14,474 nt of DNA from NCBI GenBank assembly GCA_900317215.1, contig ONFW01000025.1, positions 1-14,474 of the forward strand, written 5' to 3'. The stretch is from an uncultured Eubacteriales bacterium. Lineage in GTDB: Bacteria; Bacillota; Clostridia; Oscillospirales; Acutalibacteraceae. This document shows positions 1 to 6,087 of this stretch, one piece after another; positions within the stretch are counted from its first letter, which is position 1, and each line of letters opens with the position of its first letter. Made by a program: the position numbers and the translations under genes. The notes below the pieces were generated by a model that did not search any database, was not told the origin of the DNA, and was given only the letters and a program-made list of their open reading frames with translations.

Positions 1-1
1 C

Positions 2-304
2 ATGATGGGAACCAATAATCAGCAGGCAGCAAACAACGGAGGCACCGCTGTGCTTCCCGGCAGCACGGGGTATTATGACATGAGCGATTCCTATGCTGCA
101 AGAGACAAGGCAAACGATATCAACCACCAGAAATTTGACGACTATATCTTAGGCAGAGACAGAATGCAGGACAACTCAACAGGAGACATCTATTACACAG
201 ATCCGAGCTTCTATGACGATTATCAGAACGGCGGCGGCCAGCGGTACTCACCTATCGAGGACAGTCAGTATCTTGATGATCCCGTAGGCACTATAGGCTG
301 GTAA
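2..304 (+). CDS. C-terminal part of a secreted or surface protein (5' end outside window)
   Basis: The frame is open to the left edge, so the true start is probably upstream and the Met codons at 2 and 5 need not be starts. No family is recognised. The visible 100 residues are polar and Asn/Gly/Asp/Tyr-rich with no membrane segment. The last ~70 residues match the C-terminus of the next gene: both have a charged helix-like stretch, then LGxxRxQDxxTGDIY, FYxxY, GGQRYxPIxD and a terminal VG plus aromatic ending. The downstream gene encodes a lipoprotein and starts 29 nt after this stop with no terminator between, so the two are probably co-transcribed paralogues or at least share an extracytoplasmic module. 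The function of the module is unknown. Confidence 0.7.
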   Translation: MMGTNNQQAANNGGTAVLPGSTGYYDMSDSYAARDKANDINHQKFDDYILGRDRMQDNSTGDIYYTDPSFYDDYQNGGGQRYSPIEDSQYLDDPVGTIGW

Positions 305-333
305 AAGCAGAAAAACAAAAAGGGGTGTTATTT

Positions 334-1359
334 ATGAAAAGAAAGCTTTCAGCACTTATAACGGCATTTATTATTTCCGCATCAATGCTCACAACTGCCT
401 GCTCGGGTGACGGACAGAGCAGCAGCGGCTCCGGCAGCGGCGGGATCCTTCCCGGCACAGTTCCGGGCACAAATGCCCCAATGACCGAGGCTGACAAAAA
501 CGTAAAGATCACTGCGGGAGAATGGACCAACATTGAATGGACGCCCTATTCTCACCAATATGTAACCCTGCAGATACCGAAGGGCTGGACGGTAGAGGTG
601 ACCGATCTTTATCAGGGAGGACAGACAGGCTCAGGAACTCTCGTGGTTGTACGTAATCCCTCATCCACGGTCTGCCTCTCCTATATGGATTTCGCAACTA
701 TCTACTCCTCGCTGATGAAGGAGACAACGATAGAATCCTTCTTCCGTGATACTGTTGCAGGCAACAGCAACGGTGAGATAATGAACTTTACTACAACGAG
801 TAAATTCCAGTCTGAATCTCAGAAGGCGTTTGCACAGTCAAATTCTGCGGTCCTTGACGCCGGAGTGCTTACGGGAGACTGGAAATCGAAAAAGCTGAAT
901 ATGGACATGGAGGGCATTTATTCCGGTTGTGTTGAAAGCTCCCTGGGAATGTACGGGATGCACACCATTGTAAGCCCGATCTCCATGGACGTTCCAAAGG
1001 GAACGCTTGCCAACTGGAACGATGTTCTGACAAAGATAATGTCGAGCATACAATGGACTTCCGCCTGCACTGCAAGATATCAGGCGGGCTCGGTGATAAG
1101 CTCCGGAGGCTCCTCCGGCGGAGATTCAAGCCCCATTATGGAGGCGTGGGAAAACCGCAACAAGTCAGAGGATATTATGAGCCAGAAGAGGTCGGATGCA
1201 ACTCTGGGACATGAAAGAGTGCAGGACACCTACACCGGAGACATCTACATGGCTAACAACGGTTTTTATCAGCAGTACAGCACAAGCGGCGGACAAAGGT
1301 ATGTCCCCATTACGGACGATATGTATACTCAGGGATATGTGGGATATCTGAGCTACTGA
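334..1359 (+). CDS. Putative lipoprotein with shared C-terminal GDIY/GGQRY module
   Basis: The start is taken at ATG 334, 6 nt after an AGGGG Shine-Dalgarno-like stretch; the in-frame GTG at 325 lies within that stretch. The product is 341 aa. The N-terminus has positive residues (MKRK), a hydrophobic segment and a lipobox-like MLTTAC with Cys23, predicting a type II signal peptide and membrane anchoring. Position -3 is Thr rather than the usual Leu, so the lipobox is imperfect. A Ser/Gly/Pro linker (about residues 24-50) follows, then a globular region (~60-245) resembling many Gram-positive surface lipoproteins of unknown function, a second Ser/Gly linker, and a ~70-residue C-terminal module nearly colinear with the end of the preceding gene (TGDIY, FYxxY, GGQRYxPIxD). 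A strong terminator follows. Function unknown; a role at the cell surface is inferred only from the signal peptide. Confidence 0.8.
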   Translation: MKRKLSALITAFIISASMLTTACSGDGQSSSGSGSGGILPGTVPGTNAPMTEADKNVKITAGEWTNIEWTPYSHQYVTLQIPKGWTVEVTDLYQGGQTGSGTLVVVRNPSSTVCLSYMDFATIYSSLMKETTIESFFRDTVAGNSNGEIMNFTTTSKFQSESQKAFAQSNSAVLDAGVLTGDWKSKKLNMDMEGIYSGCVESSLGMYGMHTIVSPISMDVPKGTLANWNDVLTKIMSSIQWTSACTARYQAGSVISSGGSSGGDSSPIMEAWENRNKSEDIMSQKRSDATLGHERVQDTYTGDIYMANNGFYQQYSTSGGQRYVPITDDMYTQGYVGYLSY

Positions 1360-1394
1360 AGAACTTTTCCCGACAAATTGCTCCAAGCTGACAG

Positions 1395-1438
1395 CAGGGA
1401 CACGGCAGAACATATATTTGCCGTGTCCCTGTTTTTTT
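1395..1438 (+). terminator. Rho-independent terminator after the lipoprotein gene
   Basis: A perfect 13-bp stem (1395-1407 with 1419-1431), an 11-nt loop and seven T residues (1432-1438) lie 36 nt after the lipoprotein stop codon. The left flank has no A-tract, so it works for the plus strand only. Confidence 0.93.
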
Positions 1439-1443
1439 CAGGC

Positions 1444-1505
1444 AAAAAAAGTCGGTGTGGTAATTCGCAGAAAAATTGCGTATTGACCCGCACCGACTTT
1501 TTTGT
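1444..1505 (+). terminator. Second long hairpin with A-tract and T-tract (bidirectional-type terminator)
   Basis: GTCGGTG plus a wobble and GG (1451-1460) pair with 1488-1497. The stem is extended by flanking A (1444-1450) and T (1498-1504) tracts and capped by a smaller imperfect hairpin (CGCA 1466-1469 / TGCG 1477-1480). The A-tract/T-tract symmetry would allow termination in both directions: backup for the lipoprotein transcript on plus, and termination of the metallophosphoesterase transcript coming from 1623 on minus. Confidence 0.7.
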
Positions 1506-1622
1506 TTTTATCGAAGAACTGCCGCATACACTCTGCATCAGTGGGCGGCAAGCTGACGCTCCTGAGTTGTCACACATCACATGCACTGTGCTGTTGGATT
1601 GTTCATAATATGTAAGTAAGCG

Positions 1623-2138
1623 TTAGAACTCTTCTTTGTTTGCTTGCGGTCGTATGACGACCGGACCGTAATTGTCAGGATATTCATTTGCGGTTATGAT
1701 GCCTGTGTTCTCGTCAATGTCTATGATGCCGTAGCTGCCGTCAAAGCCTATCGAGCCCGGATTCATTATAAGCATCATTCCGTCCGCAGTTGTGAGCGTT
1801 CTGTGTGTATGACCGAACAGTACGATGTCAGCCTTTTCCCTGTGTCCGAGAGCGATGAGCCTTTCGATGCCGTCCTTGACGTACTGAGCATGACCGTGAG
1901 TTATCATTACCCTTTTTCCGCCCAGCTCAACTGTTATCAGCAGGGGAAGATCGTTGCACCAGTCGCAGTTTCCTTTCACTGCATAGATCTTTTTTTTCGG
2001 AAATGTTCTGCCAAGCTCCTTGATATCTCTGTGACCGTCTCCGCAGAAAATGATGACGTCGGCATGTTTGTATTTTTTTACCGCAATAGCCATATTATTG
2101 TCGTTTCCGTGGGAATCCGAAAAAACCAGAATCTTCAT
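1623..2138 (-). CDS. YfcE/MJ0936-type metallophosphoesterase
   Basis: A 171-aa calcineurin-like phosphoesterase of the YfcE/YsnB/MJ0936 group, at the usual length for these single-domain enzymes. Metal-ligand motifs are all visible: DSH (D8, H10), CGDGH (D34), GNCD (N57), HGH (H81) and GHTH (H110, H112), followed by NPGS (126-129). Known family members are Mn-dependent phosphodiesterases in the cytosol; physiological substrates are mostly undefined. The ATG start is supported by AAGGAG at 2145-2150 with 6-nt spacing. It is divergent from the small-protein cluster beginning at 2182, leaving only 43 bp between starts, so one of the two promoters must lie inside a coding region. In many Firmicutes this gene sits beside the dITPase gene rdgB, but that neighbour is not seen here. 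Confidence 0.93.
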   Translation of the reverse strand: MKILVFSDSHGNDNNMAIAVKKYKHADVIIFCGDGHRDIKELGRTFPKKKIYAVKGNCDWCNDLPLLITVELGGKRVMITHGHAQYVKDGIERLIALGHREKADIVLFGHTHRTLTTADGMMLIMNPGSIGFDGSYGIIDIDENTGIITANEYPDNYGPVVIRPQANKEEF

Positions 2139-2181
2139 AATTTACTCCTTTTTTACATAAAACTGTAGAGGTGGTGAGTTT

Positions 2182-2337
2182 ATGGATAAAAACAGCGTTG
2201 ACAAGCTTTTTGGGAGTCTATCCGAGGAGGACAGGAAAAGGGTAGAGAGCATTCTTGCGGACAGAAAAAAGACTGAGCAGGTGCTCAATACTCCACAGGC
2301 GCAGGAGCTTATGAAAAAGCTCATGGGGGATAAGTGA
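2182..2337 (+). CDS. 51-aa small uncharacterised protein
   Basis: ATG at 2182, preceded by a purine-rich GAGGTGGTGAG stretch, opens a 51-codon frame ending in TGA at 2335-2337. The protein is highly charged and probably all alpha-helical: an N-terminal DKLFGSLSEEDRKRVESIL segment, a K/R-rich middle and a TPQAQELMKKLMGD end. The next gene begins 3 nt after the stop, so translation is probably coupled, which is the best evidence that this short frame is real. No family recognised. Its helical, charged character resembles the start of the next protein (SDPQMLEQIKGLAGML), suggesting related folds or partners, but this is inference. Confidence 0.72.
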   Translation: MDKNSVDKLFGSLSEEDRKRVESILADRKKTEQVLNTPQAQELMKKLMGDK

Positions 2338-2340
2338 GCC

Positions 2341-2724
2341 ATGGAGGATATCTCCCGAAGGATAAGCGAGCTTCTGAGCGACCCTCAGATGCTCGAGCAG
2401 ATAAAGGGACTTGCAGGCATGCTCGGGCAAAGCAGTGATAAAGGCGAAAAAACGCCTGTGGAAAACATTCCGCCTGTGCAGCCAATGCATAACACTCAGC
2501 CGCAGAACGGCGTGATGCCGGATCCCGATATGCTCGGAATGGTGATGAAGCTTGCTCCGCTGCTGAAGAATATTGACAGAGAGGACGACAGCACAAGACT
2601 TCTCAGGGCGCTGCGGCCTTTCCTGCATGAGGAGAGGTGCAAAAGGCTTGACGGAGCGATAAGACTTATTGGAATAATGAAAATGCTGCCGCTGCTTAAA
2701 GGGGCAGGTCTTGAACTGTTTTGA
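2341..2724 (+). CDS. Uncharacterised 127-aa helical protein
   Basis: The ATG lies 3 nt after the 51-aa gene's stop, inside a tight cluster. The sequence has an N-terminal helix (SELLSDPQMLEQIKGLAGML), a Pro/Asn/Gln-rich disordered linker (about residues 33-60) and a C-terminal helical region (about 60-127) containing LLRALRPFLHEERCKRLDGAIRLI and MLPLLKGAG. There is no signal peptide or transmembrane segment. The C-terminal pattern is one I associate with uncharacterised clostridial proteins, but I cannot attach a name or function. It shares the cluster with a 51-aa charged protein and a 130-aa protein with a hydrophobic tail. A joint role, for example an assembly or sporulation-related accessory set, is conceivable but nothing here demonstrates it. 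Confidence 0.82.
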   Translation: MEDISRRISELLSDPQMLEQIKGLAGMLGQSSDKGEKTPVENIPPVQPMHNTQPQNGVMPDPDMLGMVMKLAPLLKNIDREDDSTRLLRALRPFLHEERCKRLDGAIRLIGIMKMLPLLKGAGLELF

Positions 2725-2751
2725 CCGACTATTGTTCAGGGCGGTGAATAA

Positions 2752-3144
2752 ATGACCGATAACGAACTGCAGAGAATGCAGGAGGAGGCTATAAGGCGCA
2801 CTCGTGAAATGCAAAAACGGGCGGAGGAGGCGAGGCTTAATTCACAGCCCCTCTCTGTCCGAAAGCATGAGGGACAGGCTCAGTCTGCAAATGCTGCCGG
2901 TGAGGAAAAGCCTGTCCGACAGCATGGGGGACAGGCTCAGTCTGTATATGTTCCAGGTGAAGGTCAGAACCGTCAGGCAGGAAGTAACGCGTCTGACGGA
3001 AACGGAACAGGGGAAAGGGGCGGAGCTCTGGATTTCCTGTTCCGGGATAAGGAAAAGACCCTGATACTTGGTTTGATACTTCTGTTAATGGACGAAAAGA
3101 CCGACAACAGCCTTCTTCTTGCTCTGATGTATCTGCTGCTTTAG
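2752..3144 (+). CDS. Uncharacterised 130-aa protein with coiled N-terminus and hydrophobic C-terminal tail
   Basis: ATG 2752 follows a GGCGGTG Shine-Dalgarno-like sequence and lies 27 nt after the previous gene. Residues 1-30 are a charged, Arg/Glu/Gln-rich probable coiled coil (QRMQEEAIRRTREMQKRAEE). Residues ~35-70 contain two copies of a 19-residue repeat centred on HxGQAQS, encoded by a 57-bp imperfect DNA repeat. A Gly/Asn-rich linker follows. The last ~35 residues carry two hydrophobic stretches, TLILGLILLLM and LLLALMYLLL, separated by a charged DEKTDN turn; these are too short for standard transmembrane helices but could be a membrane-associating hairpin. Its stop codon lies 2 nt from the convergent proA stop. 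No family recognised. Confidence 0.8.
   Translation: MTDNELQRMQEEAIRRTREMQKRAEEARLNSQPLSVRKHEGQAQSANAAGEEKPVRQHGGQAQSVYVPGEGQNRQAGSNASDGNGTGERGGALDFLFRDKEKTLILGLILLLMDEKTDNSLLLALMYLLL
2855..2960 (+). repeat. Two-copy imperfect 57-bp-period coding repeat with hairpin-forming units
   Basis: Units 2855-2903 and 2912-2960 are offset by exactly 57 bp (19 codons) and are largely identical at the DNA level (shared CTGTCCGA.AGCATG.GGGACAGGCTCAG core, split by single differences). Each unit contains an inverted repeat: CTGTCC/GGGACAG in the first, GCCTGTCC/GGGACAGGC in the second. It preserves reading frame in the 130-aa gene. Confidence 0.85.
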
Positions 3145-3146
3145 GC

Positions 3147-4391
3147 TTATCTTATCTGACCGTCGCCCTCGATGATGAATTTCATTGAGGTGAGCTCGTT
3201 GAGTCCCATGGGACCTCTTGCATGCAGCTTCTGGGTGGATATGCCTATCTCTGCGCCAAGACCGAACATACCGCCGTCGGTAAATCTGGTTGAGGCGTTG
3301 ACATATACGGCTGCGGAATCAATGCTTGAGGTGAATATCTTGGCGTTTTTATAGCTGCCTGTAACAATGCATTCGCTGTGACCCGTGGAATACTTTGTTA
3401 TATGAGCGATTGCCTCATCAAGAGAGGAAACGACCCTGACCGCTAACTTATAATCGAGATATTCCGTTTCCCAGTCTGACTCATCGGCAGGGATAACGCT
3501 GCTTCCGAGAATGGCGGCGGTTTTTTCACAGCCGTGGAGCTCCACGTTCTTTTCGTCGAGCCTTGCCTTTATAACGGGCAGGGCTTTTTCTGCTACTGCT
3601 TCATGAACGAGAATAGTTTCTATGGCGTTGCATACTGAGGGACGGGAGGTCTTTGCGTTATAGATGATGTCGGCAGCCATGTTGATATCCGCACTGTCGT
3701 CTACATATACATGGCAGTTGCCTGCGCCTGTTTCTATCACAGGTACCTTGGCATTCTCAACAACAGCCCTGATAAGTCCCTTTCCGCCTCGGGGAATAAG
3801 CACGTCAAGGTATTCGGTAAGCTCCATAAGCTCGATTGAGGATTGTCTTGACGTATCCTCGATAAGCTGAATGCTGTTTCTGTCAAGCCCCGCCTTTTCA
3901 AGAGCGTCCTGCATTATCGATGCAAGGCATTTGTTGGAGCTGATAGCCTCCTTGCCGCCTCTGAGAATTACGGCGTTTCCGCTTTTAAGGCAAAGCACTG
4001 CCGCGTCGACCGTAACATTGGGGCGCGACTCGAAGATCATTCCGATAACGCCGATAGGTACCCGTACCTTGGTTATTTCAAGACCGTTGGGTCTTGTGCT
4101 GCCCGATATTACGGTTCCTATAGGGTCGGGGAGAGCGGCGACCTCAAGCACGCCGTCGGCTATTCCTTTTATCCTTTTTTCGTCAAGCCTGAGCCTGTCT
4201 ATAAGGGAAGCGGAAAGGCCGTTTTTTTCGCCGTTTTCAAGGTCAACGGAATTAGCCTGCATTATAAGCTCCGTATTTTTGATAAGAGCCTCTGCTATAG
4301 CTCTTAGAGCCTCGTTCTTTTTTTCGCCTGCAACGGCAAGCTGTCTTGATGCCTGCTTCGCATTTTTTCCCATGATGTCAATAGTTCTCAA
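3147..4391 (-). CDS. proA: Gamma-glutamyl phosphate reductase (glutamate-5-semialdehyde dehydrogenase)
   Basis: Catalyses NADPH-dependent reduction of L-glutamyl-5-phosphate to glutamate-5-semialdehyde, the second step of proline synthesis in the cytosol. About 414 aa, the normal family length. Recognisable features include the GVIGMIFESRPNVT region, GNAVILRGGKEA (cofactor-binding part), SRPSVCNAIET carrying the catalytic Cys (Cys254 with this start), ASTRFTDGGMFGLGAEIGIST and the ARGPMGLNELTS ending. The start is chosen at TTG 4391: the only good Shine-Dalgarno (AAGGAG, 4400-4405 on the minus strand) is 8 nt upstream of it. The longer frame begins at a GTG (4400) overlapping that motif, and the ATG at 4373 is too far away. 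TTG 4394 is an alternative. It follows proB by 15 nt in one operon. Confidence 0.96.
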   Translation of the reverse strand: MRTIDIMGKNAKQASRQLAVAGEKKNEALRAIAEALIKNTELIMQANSVDLENGEKNGLSASLIDRLRLDEKRIKGIADGVLEVAALPDPIGTVISGSTRPNGLEITKVRVPIGVIGMIFESRPNVTVDAAVLCLKSGNAVILRGGKEAISSNKCLASIMQDALEKAGLDRNSIQLIEDTSRQSSIELMELTEYLDVLIPRGGKGLIRAVVENAKVPVIETGAGNCHVYVDDSADINMAADIIYNAKTSRPSVCNAIETILVHEAVAEKALPVIKARLDEKNVELHGCEKTAAILGSSVIPADESDWETEYLDYKLAVRVVSSLDEAIAHITKYSTGHSECIVTGSYKNAKIFTSSIDSAAVYVNASTRFTDGGMFGLGAEIGISTQKLHARGPMGLNELTSMKFIIEGDGQIR

Positions 4392-4406
4392 CAAAAACAC
4401 TCCTTT

Positions 4407-5210
4407 TTAAATTTTTCCCTCGGCGGCAAGGAACATTGTTCCCTGCTGTTCGCCGTCGATCAGTCTGTAAAGATTTGCAGGATCCTTTCCGCTCATAACG
4501 CAGCAATTGATGCCGGCCTCGTTAGCTGCTGCGGCTGCTACTATCTTTGTTGCCATGCCGCCCGTGCCTCTGTTAGAGCCTGAGCCGCCTGCCATTTCTC
4601 TGATACGGTCGTCTATATGAGTGACGTAAGGTATCTTTTTGGCGTCAGGCTCCTTTCGCGGATCCTTATTGTAAAGACCGTCAATATCGGTGAGGATAAT
4701 AAGCATATCGGCGCCTACAAGGTCTGCAACAATGGCGGATAGATTGTCGTTATCTCCGAAATTTGCTCCGACGATCTCATCAATGGCAACAGTATCGTTT
4801 TCGTTCACGATAGGGATGATCCCCATTTCGAGAAGGGTCTGGAAGGTGTTCATAACATTCTGCCTTGAATGCTCGTTTATGACCACATTCTTAGTCAGCA
4901 GGAGCTGTGCCACGGAGTTGTTATATTCCCCGAAGAACTTGTCGTAGAGGAACATCAGCTCACACTGACCCACTGCAGCGATAGCTTGCTTATACCTTGT
5001 TTCCGAGGGCCTTTCCTTAAGCTTGAGCTTTCCTACTCCTACTCCGATAGCTCCGGAGCTTACGAGTATTATCTGTTTTCCGCTGTTGTGAAGGTCGCTG
5101 AGCACCTTGCAAAGCTGCTCAAGTCTTTTCAGATTGACCTTGCCGTTCTCATAAGTCAGGGTGGAGGTGCCGACCTTGACTACGATCCTTCTTGTTTTGA
5201 ATCTATTCAT
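4407..5210 (-). CDS. proB: Glutamate 5-kinase, PUA-less short form
   Basis: ATP-dependent phosphorylation of glutamate to glutamyl-5-phosphate, the committed step of proline synthesis. Amino-acid-kinase fold motifs are clear: VVKVGTSTL (10-18), SSGAIGVG (51-58), NENDTVAIDEI (136-146), FGDNDNLSA (151-159), LTDIDGLYNKDPR (173-185) and GTGGMATKIVAA (215-226). The protein ends at 267 aa, straight after the kinase domain, and lacks the ~100-residue C-terminal PUA domain of the E. coli enzyme. PUA-less forms of this size are known in some Firmicutes, so this is a natural short form rather than a truncation. First gene of the proB-proA operon, with a strong promoter and a ~30-nt leader too short to hold a T-box riboswitch. 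Confidence 0.97.
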   Translation of the reverse strand: MNRFKTRRIVVKVGTSTLTYENGKVNLKRLEQLCKVLSDLHNSGKQIILVSSGAIGVGVGKLKLKERPSETRYKQAIAAVGQCELMFLYDKFFGEYNNSVAQLLLTKNVVINEHSRQNVMNTFQTLLEMGIIPIVNENDTVAIDEIVGANFGDNDNLSAIVADLVGADMLIILTDIDGLYNKDPRKEPDAKKIPYVTHIDDRIREMAGGSGSNRGTGGMATKIVAAAAANEAGINCCVMSGKDPANLYRLIDGEQQGTMFLAAEGKI

Positions 5211-5246
5211 ATTCCTGAGTACCTCTGATCCTTTGAATTTCTACTT

Positions 5247-5275
5247 ATTATAGCACATAAAAAGCTGCAGGTCAA
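5247..5275 (-). promoter_or_regulatory. proBA promoter
   Basis: On the minus strand TTGACC (5270-5275), a 17-bp spacer, then TATAAT (5247-5252) with an extended TGC before it. Predicted transcription start is near 5240, giving a leader of about 30 nt before proB. Confidence 0.88.
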
Positions 5276-5305
5276 TTCTAACGCTCGTGGAAGAATAGGT
5301 TTAAA

Positions 5306-5323
5306 CACAGCGAATTTAGGGAG
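5306..5323 (+). repeat. Dispersed 18-bp intergenic repeat, copy 1
   Basis: CACAGCGAATTTAGGGAG matches 6987-7004 at 17 of 18 positions in the same orientation. Both copies lie in intergenic DNA and each is followed by a G-rich segment (GAGGGCCGGG here, GGTGCGCGG there). Confidence 0.6.
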
Positions 5324-5336
5324 AGGGCCGGGAAGC

Positions 5337-5359
5337 CCCTTTTTTCGCCAGAAAAAGGG
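5337..5359. other. Intergenic hairpin between divergent proBA and flavoprotein promoters
   Basis: CCCTTTTT (5337-5344) pairs with AAAAAGGG (5352-5359) around a 7-nt loop. It lacks a following T-run, so it is not a typical terminator. It sits just after the dispersed 18-bp repeat and may belong to the same repeat element. Confidence 0.5.
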
Positions 5360-5390
5360 TCCCTCGGCGGTCTGACTGCTTGGGTAAATA

Positions 5391-5419
5391 TTGAAATATT
5401 GCGGTCAGTATGATATAAT
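5391..5419 (+). promoter_or_regulatory. Promoter of the PNPOx-fold gene
   Basis: TTGAAA (5391-5396), a 17-bp spacer and TATAAT (5414-5419), with TG at 5411-5412 as an extended -10. The predicted start near 5426 leaves a ~19-nt leader with GGAGG at 5433-5437. Confidence 0.88.
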
Positions 5420-5444
5420 AACAATAAAAAACGGAGGTACGGTT

Positions 5445-5846
5445 ATGACACAGCTTGAAAAAATCGTAGATTTCATTGACAAGGCGAGAGTTTATTATCT
5501 TGCTACGGACGATGACGGACAGCCAAGGGTAAGACCCTTTGGAACGGCACTCCTGTACAGCGGAAGGCTCTATATCCAGACAGGAAAATCTAAAAGTGTT
5601 TCAAAACAGCTTGCTAAAAACCCCAACGCTGAGCTTTGTGCGTTTTCTGACGGTGTATGGCTGCGTGTTTCGGGCAGGCTTGTCAACGATGACAGCAAAG
5701 AGGTAAAGTCTGTCATGCTTGACAAATATCCCGAGCTTAAGGGCATGTACAGCGCCGACGATGACAATACTCAGGTTTTGTTTTTTGAAAATGCCACGGC
5801 TGTTTTTTCTTCCTTTACGGCACCGCCGGAAGCCTTCAGCTTCTGA
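5445..5846 (+). CDS. Pyridoxamine 5'-phosphate oxidase-family (FMN-binding split-barrel) protein
   Basis: ATG 5445 is chosen because GGAGG (5433-5437) lies 7 nt upstream and the promoter -10 element (5414-5419) is downstream of any earlier in-frame start. The product is 133 aa, typical of small single-domain flavin-binding split-barrel proteins. Family features: an N-terminal helix, the VYYLATDDDGQPRVRPFG strand pair, YIQTGKSKSVSKQLAKNPNAELCAF (phosphate-binding region and following strands) and WLRVSGRL. Many relatives bind FMN, and some are nitroreductase-like or F420/heme-related; no substrate can be assigned. It is monocistronic, with its own promoter and terminator, and divergent from proBA. 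Confidence 0.88.
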   Translation: MTQLEKIVDFIDKARVYYLATDDDGQPRVRPFGTALLYSGRLYIQTGKSKSVSKQLAKNPNAELCAFSDGVWLRVSGRLVNDDSKEVKSVMLDKYPELKGMYSADDDNTQVLFFENATAVFSSFTAPPEAFSF

Positions 5847-5873
5847 GATCGTACAAAAAACTCAAAGCGCAGG

Positions 5874-5913
5874 AGCATATCGCACAGACTTACCTGTGTG
5901 ATATGCTTTTTTT
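5874..5913 (+). terminator. Terminator of the PNPOx-fold gene
   Basis: A 14-bp stem with one wobble (5874-5887 with 5894-5907), a 6-nt loop and a seven-T run (5907-5913), 27 nt after the stop codon. Confidence 0.93.
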
Positions 5914-5923
5914 ATGACCAACT

Positions 5924-5958
5924 AAAAAGCGACCCCGACAAACGCTGTCAGGGTCGCT
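5924..5958 (-). terminator. Minus-strand intrinsic terminator of the large non-coding RNA
   Basis: AGCGACCCCGACA (5928-5940) pairs with TGTCAGGGTCGCT (5946-5958) with a single mismatch around a 5-nt loop. Read on the minus strand, the stem is followed by five T residues (5928-5924, the first also in the stem). No protein gene on the minus strand ends here, so it must close a non-coding transcript. Confidence 0.82.
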
Positions 5959-5983
5959 GTTACGAACTTATAAAACCATTACC

Positions 5984-6087
5984 ATTGGACTCATTCCTAA
6001 ATAATACTTTTGGTTCCATCAGGCTTGCCGTCGCAAACCGTTATAAAGGAGGATATTACATTGGACTCAATCCTTAATATTATTTTC
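5984..6087 (-). repeat. Duplicated hairpin module inside the large RNA
   Basis: 5984-6011 and 6060-6087 match at 23 of 28 positions with a 76-nt offset, both containing ATTGGACTCA. On the RNA (minus) strand each can fold as an A/U-rich stem closing around GG-xxxGAGU-CC-AAUG. A related CCATTGGA occurs at 6673-6680. Confidence 0.65.

Noticed and set aside
1378..1608. 76-aa plus-strand frame (and a 77-aa minus frame at 1353-1586)
   Set aside because: Both run through two terminator hairpins, have no ribosome binding site and show no protein-like pattern.
1644..2168. 174-aa plus-strand frame opposite the metallophosphoesterase
   Set aside because: The minus-strand frame has all catalytic motifs of its family, and this one is its antisense shadow.
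2218..2814. 198-aa minus-strand frame over the small-protein cluster
   Set aside because: Its sequence is His/Leu/Ser-rich shadow-like; the plus-strand frames have tight spacing and coherent helical proteins.
4407..5210. Truncation of proB by loss of the PUA domain
   Set aside because: The kinase domain ends cleanly, proA follows 15 nt later in an intact operon, and short PUA-less ProB proteins are known in Firmicutes.
5210..5275. T-box or other riboswitch before proBA
   Set aside because: The predicted leader is only ~30 nt, too short for any known T-box or proline-sensing structure.
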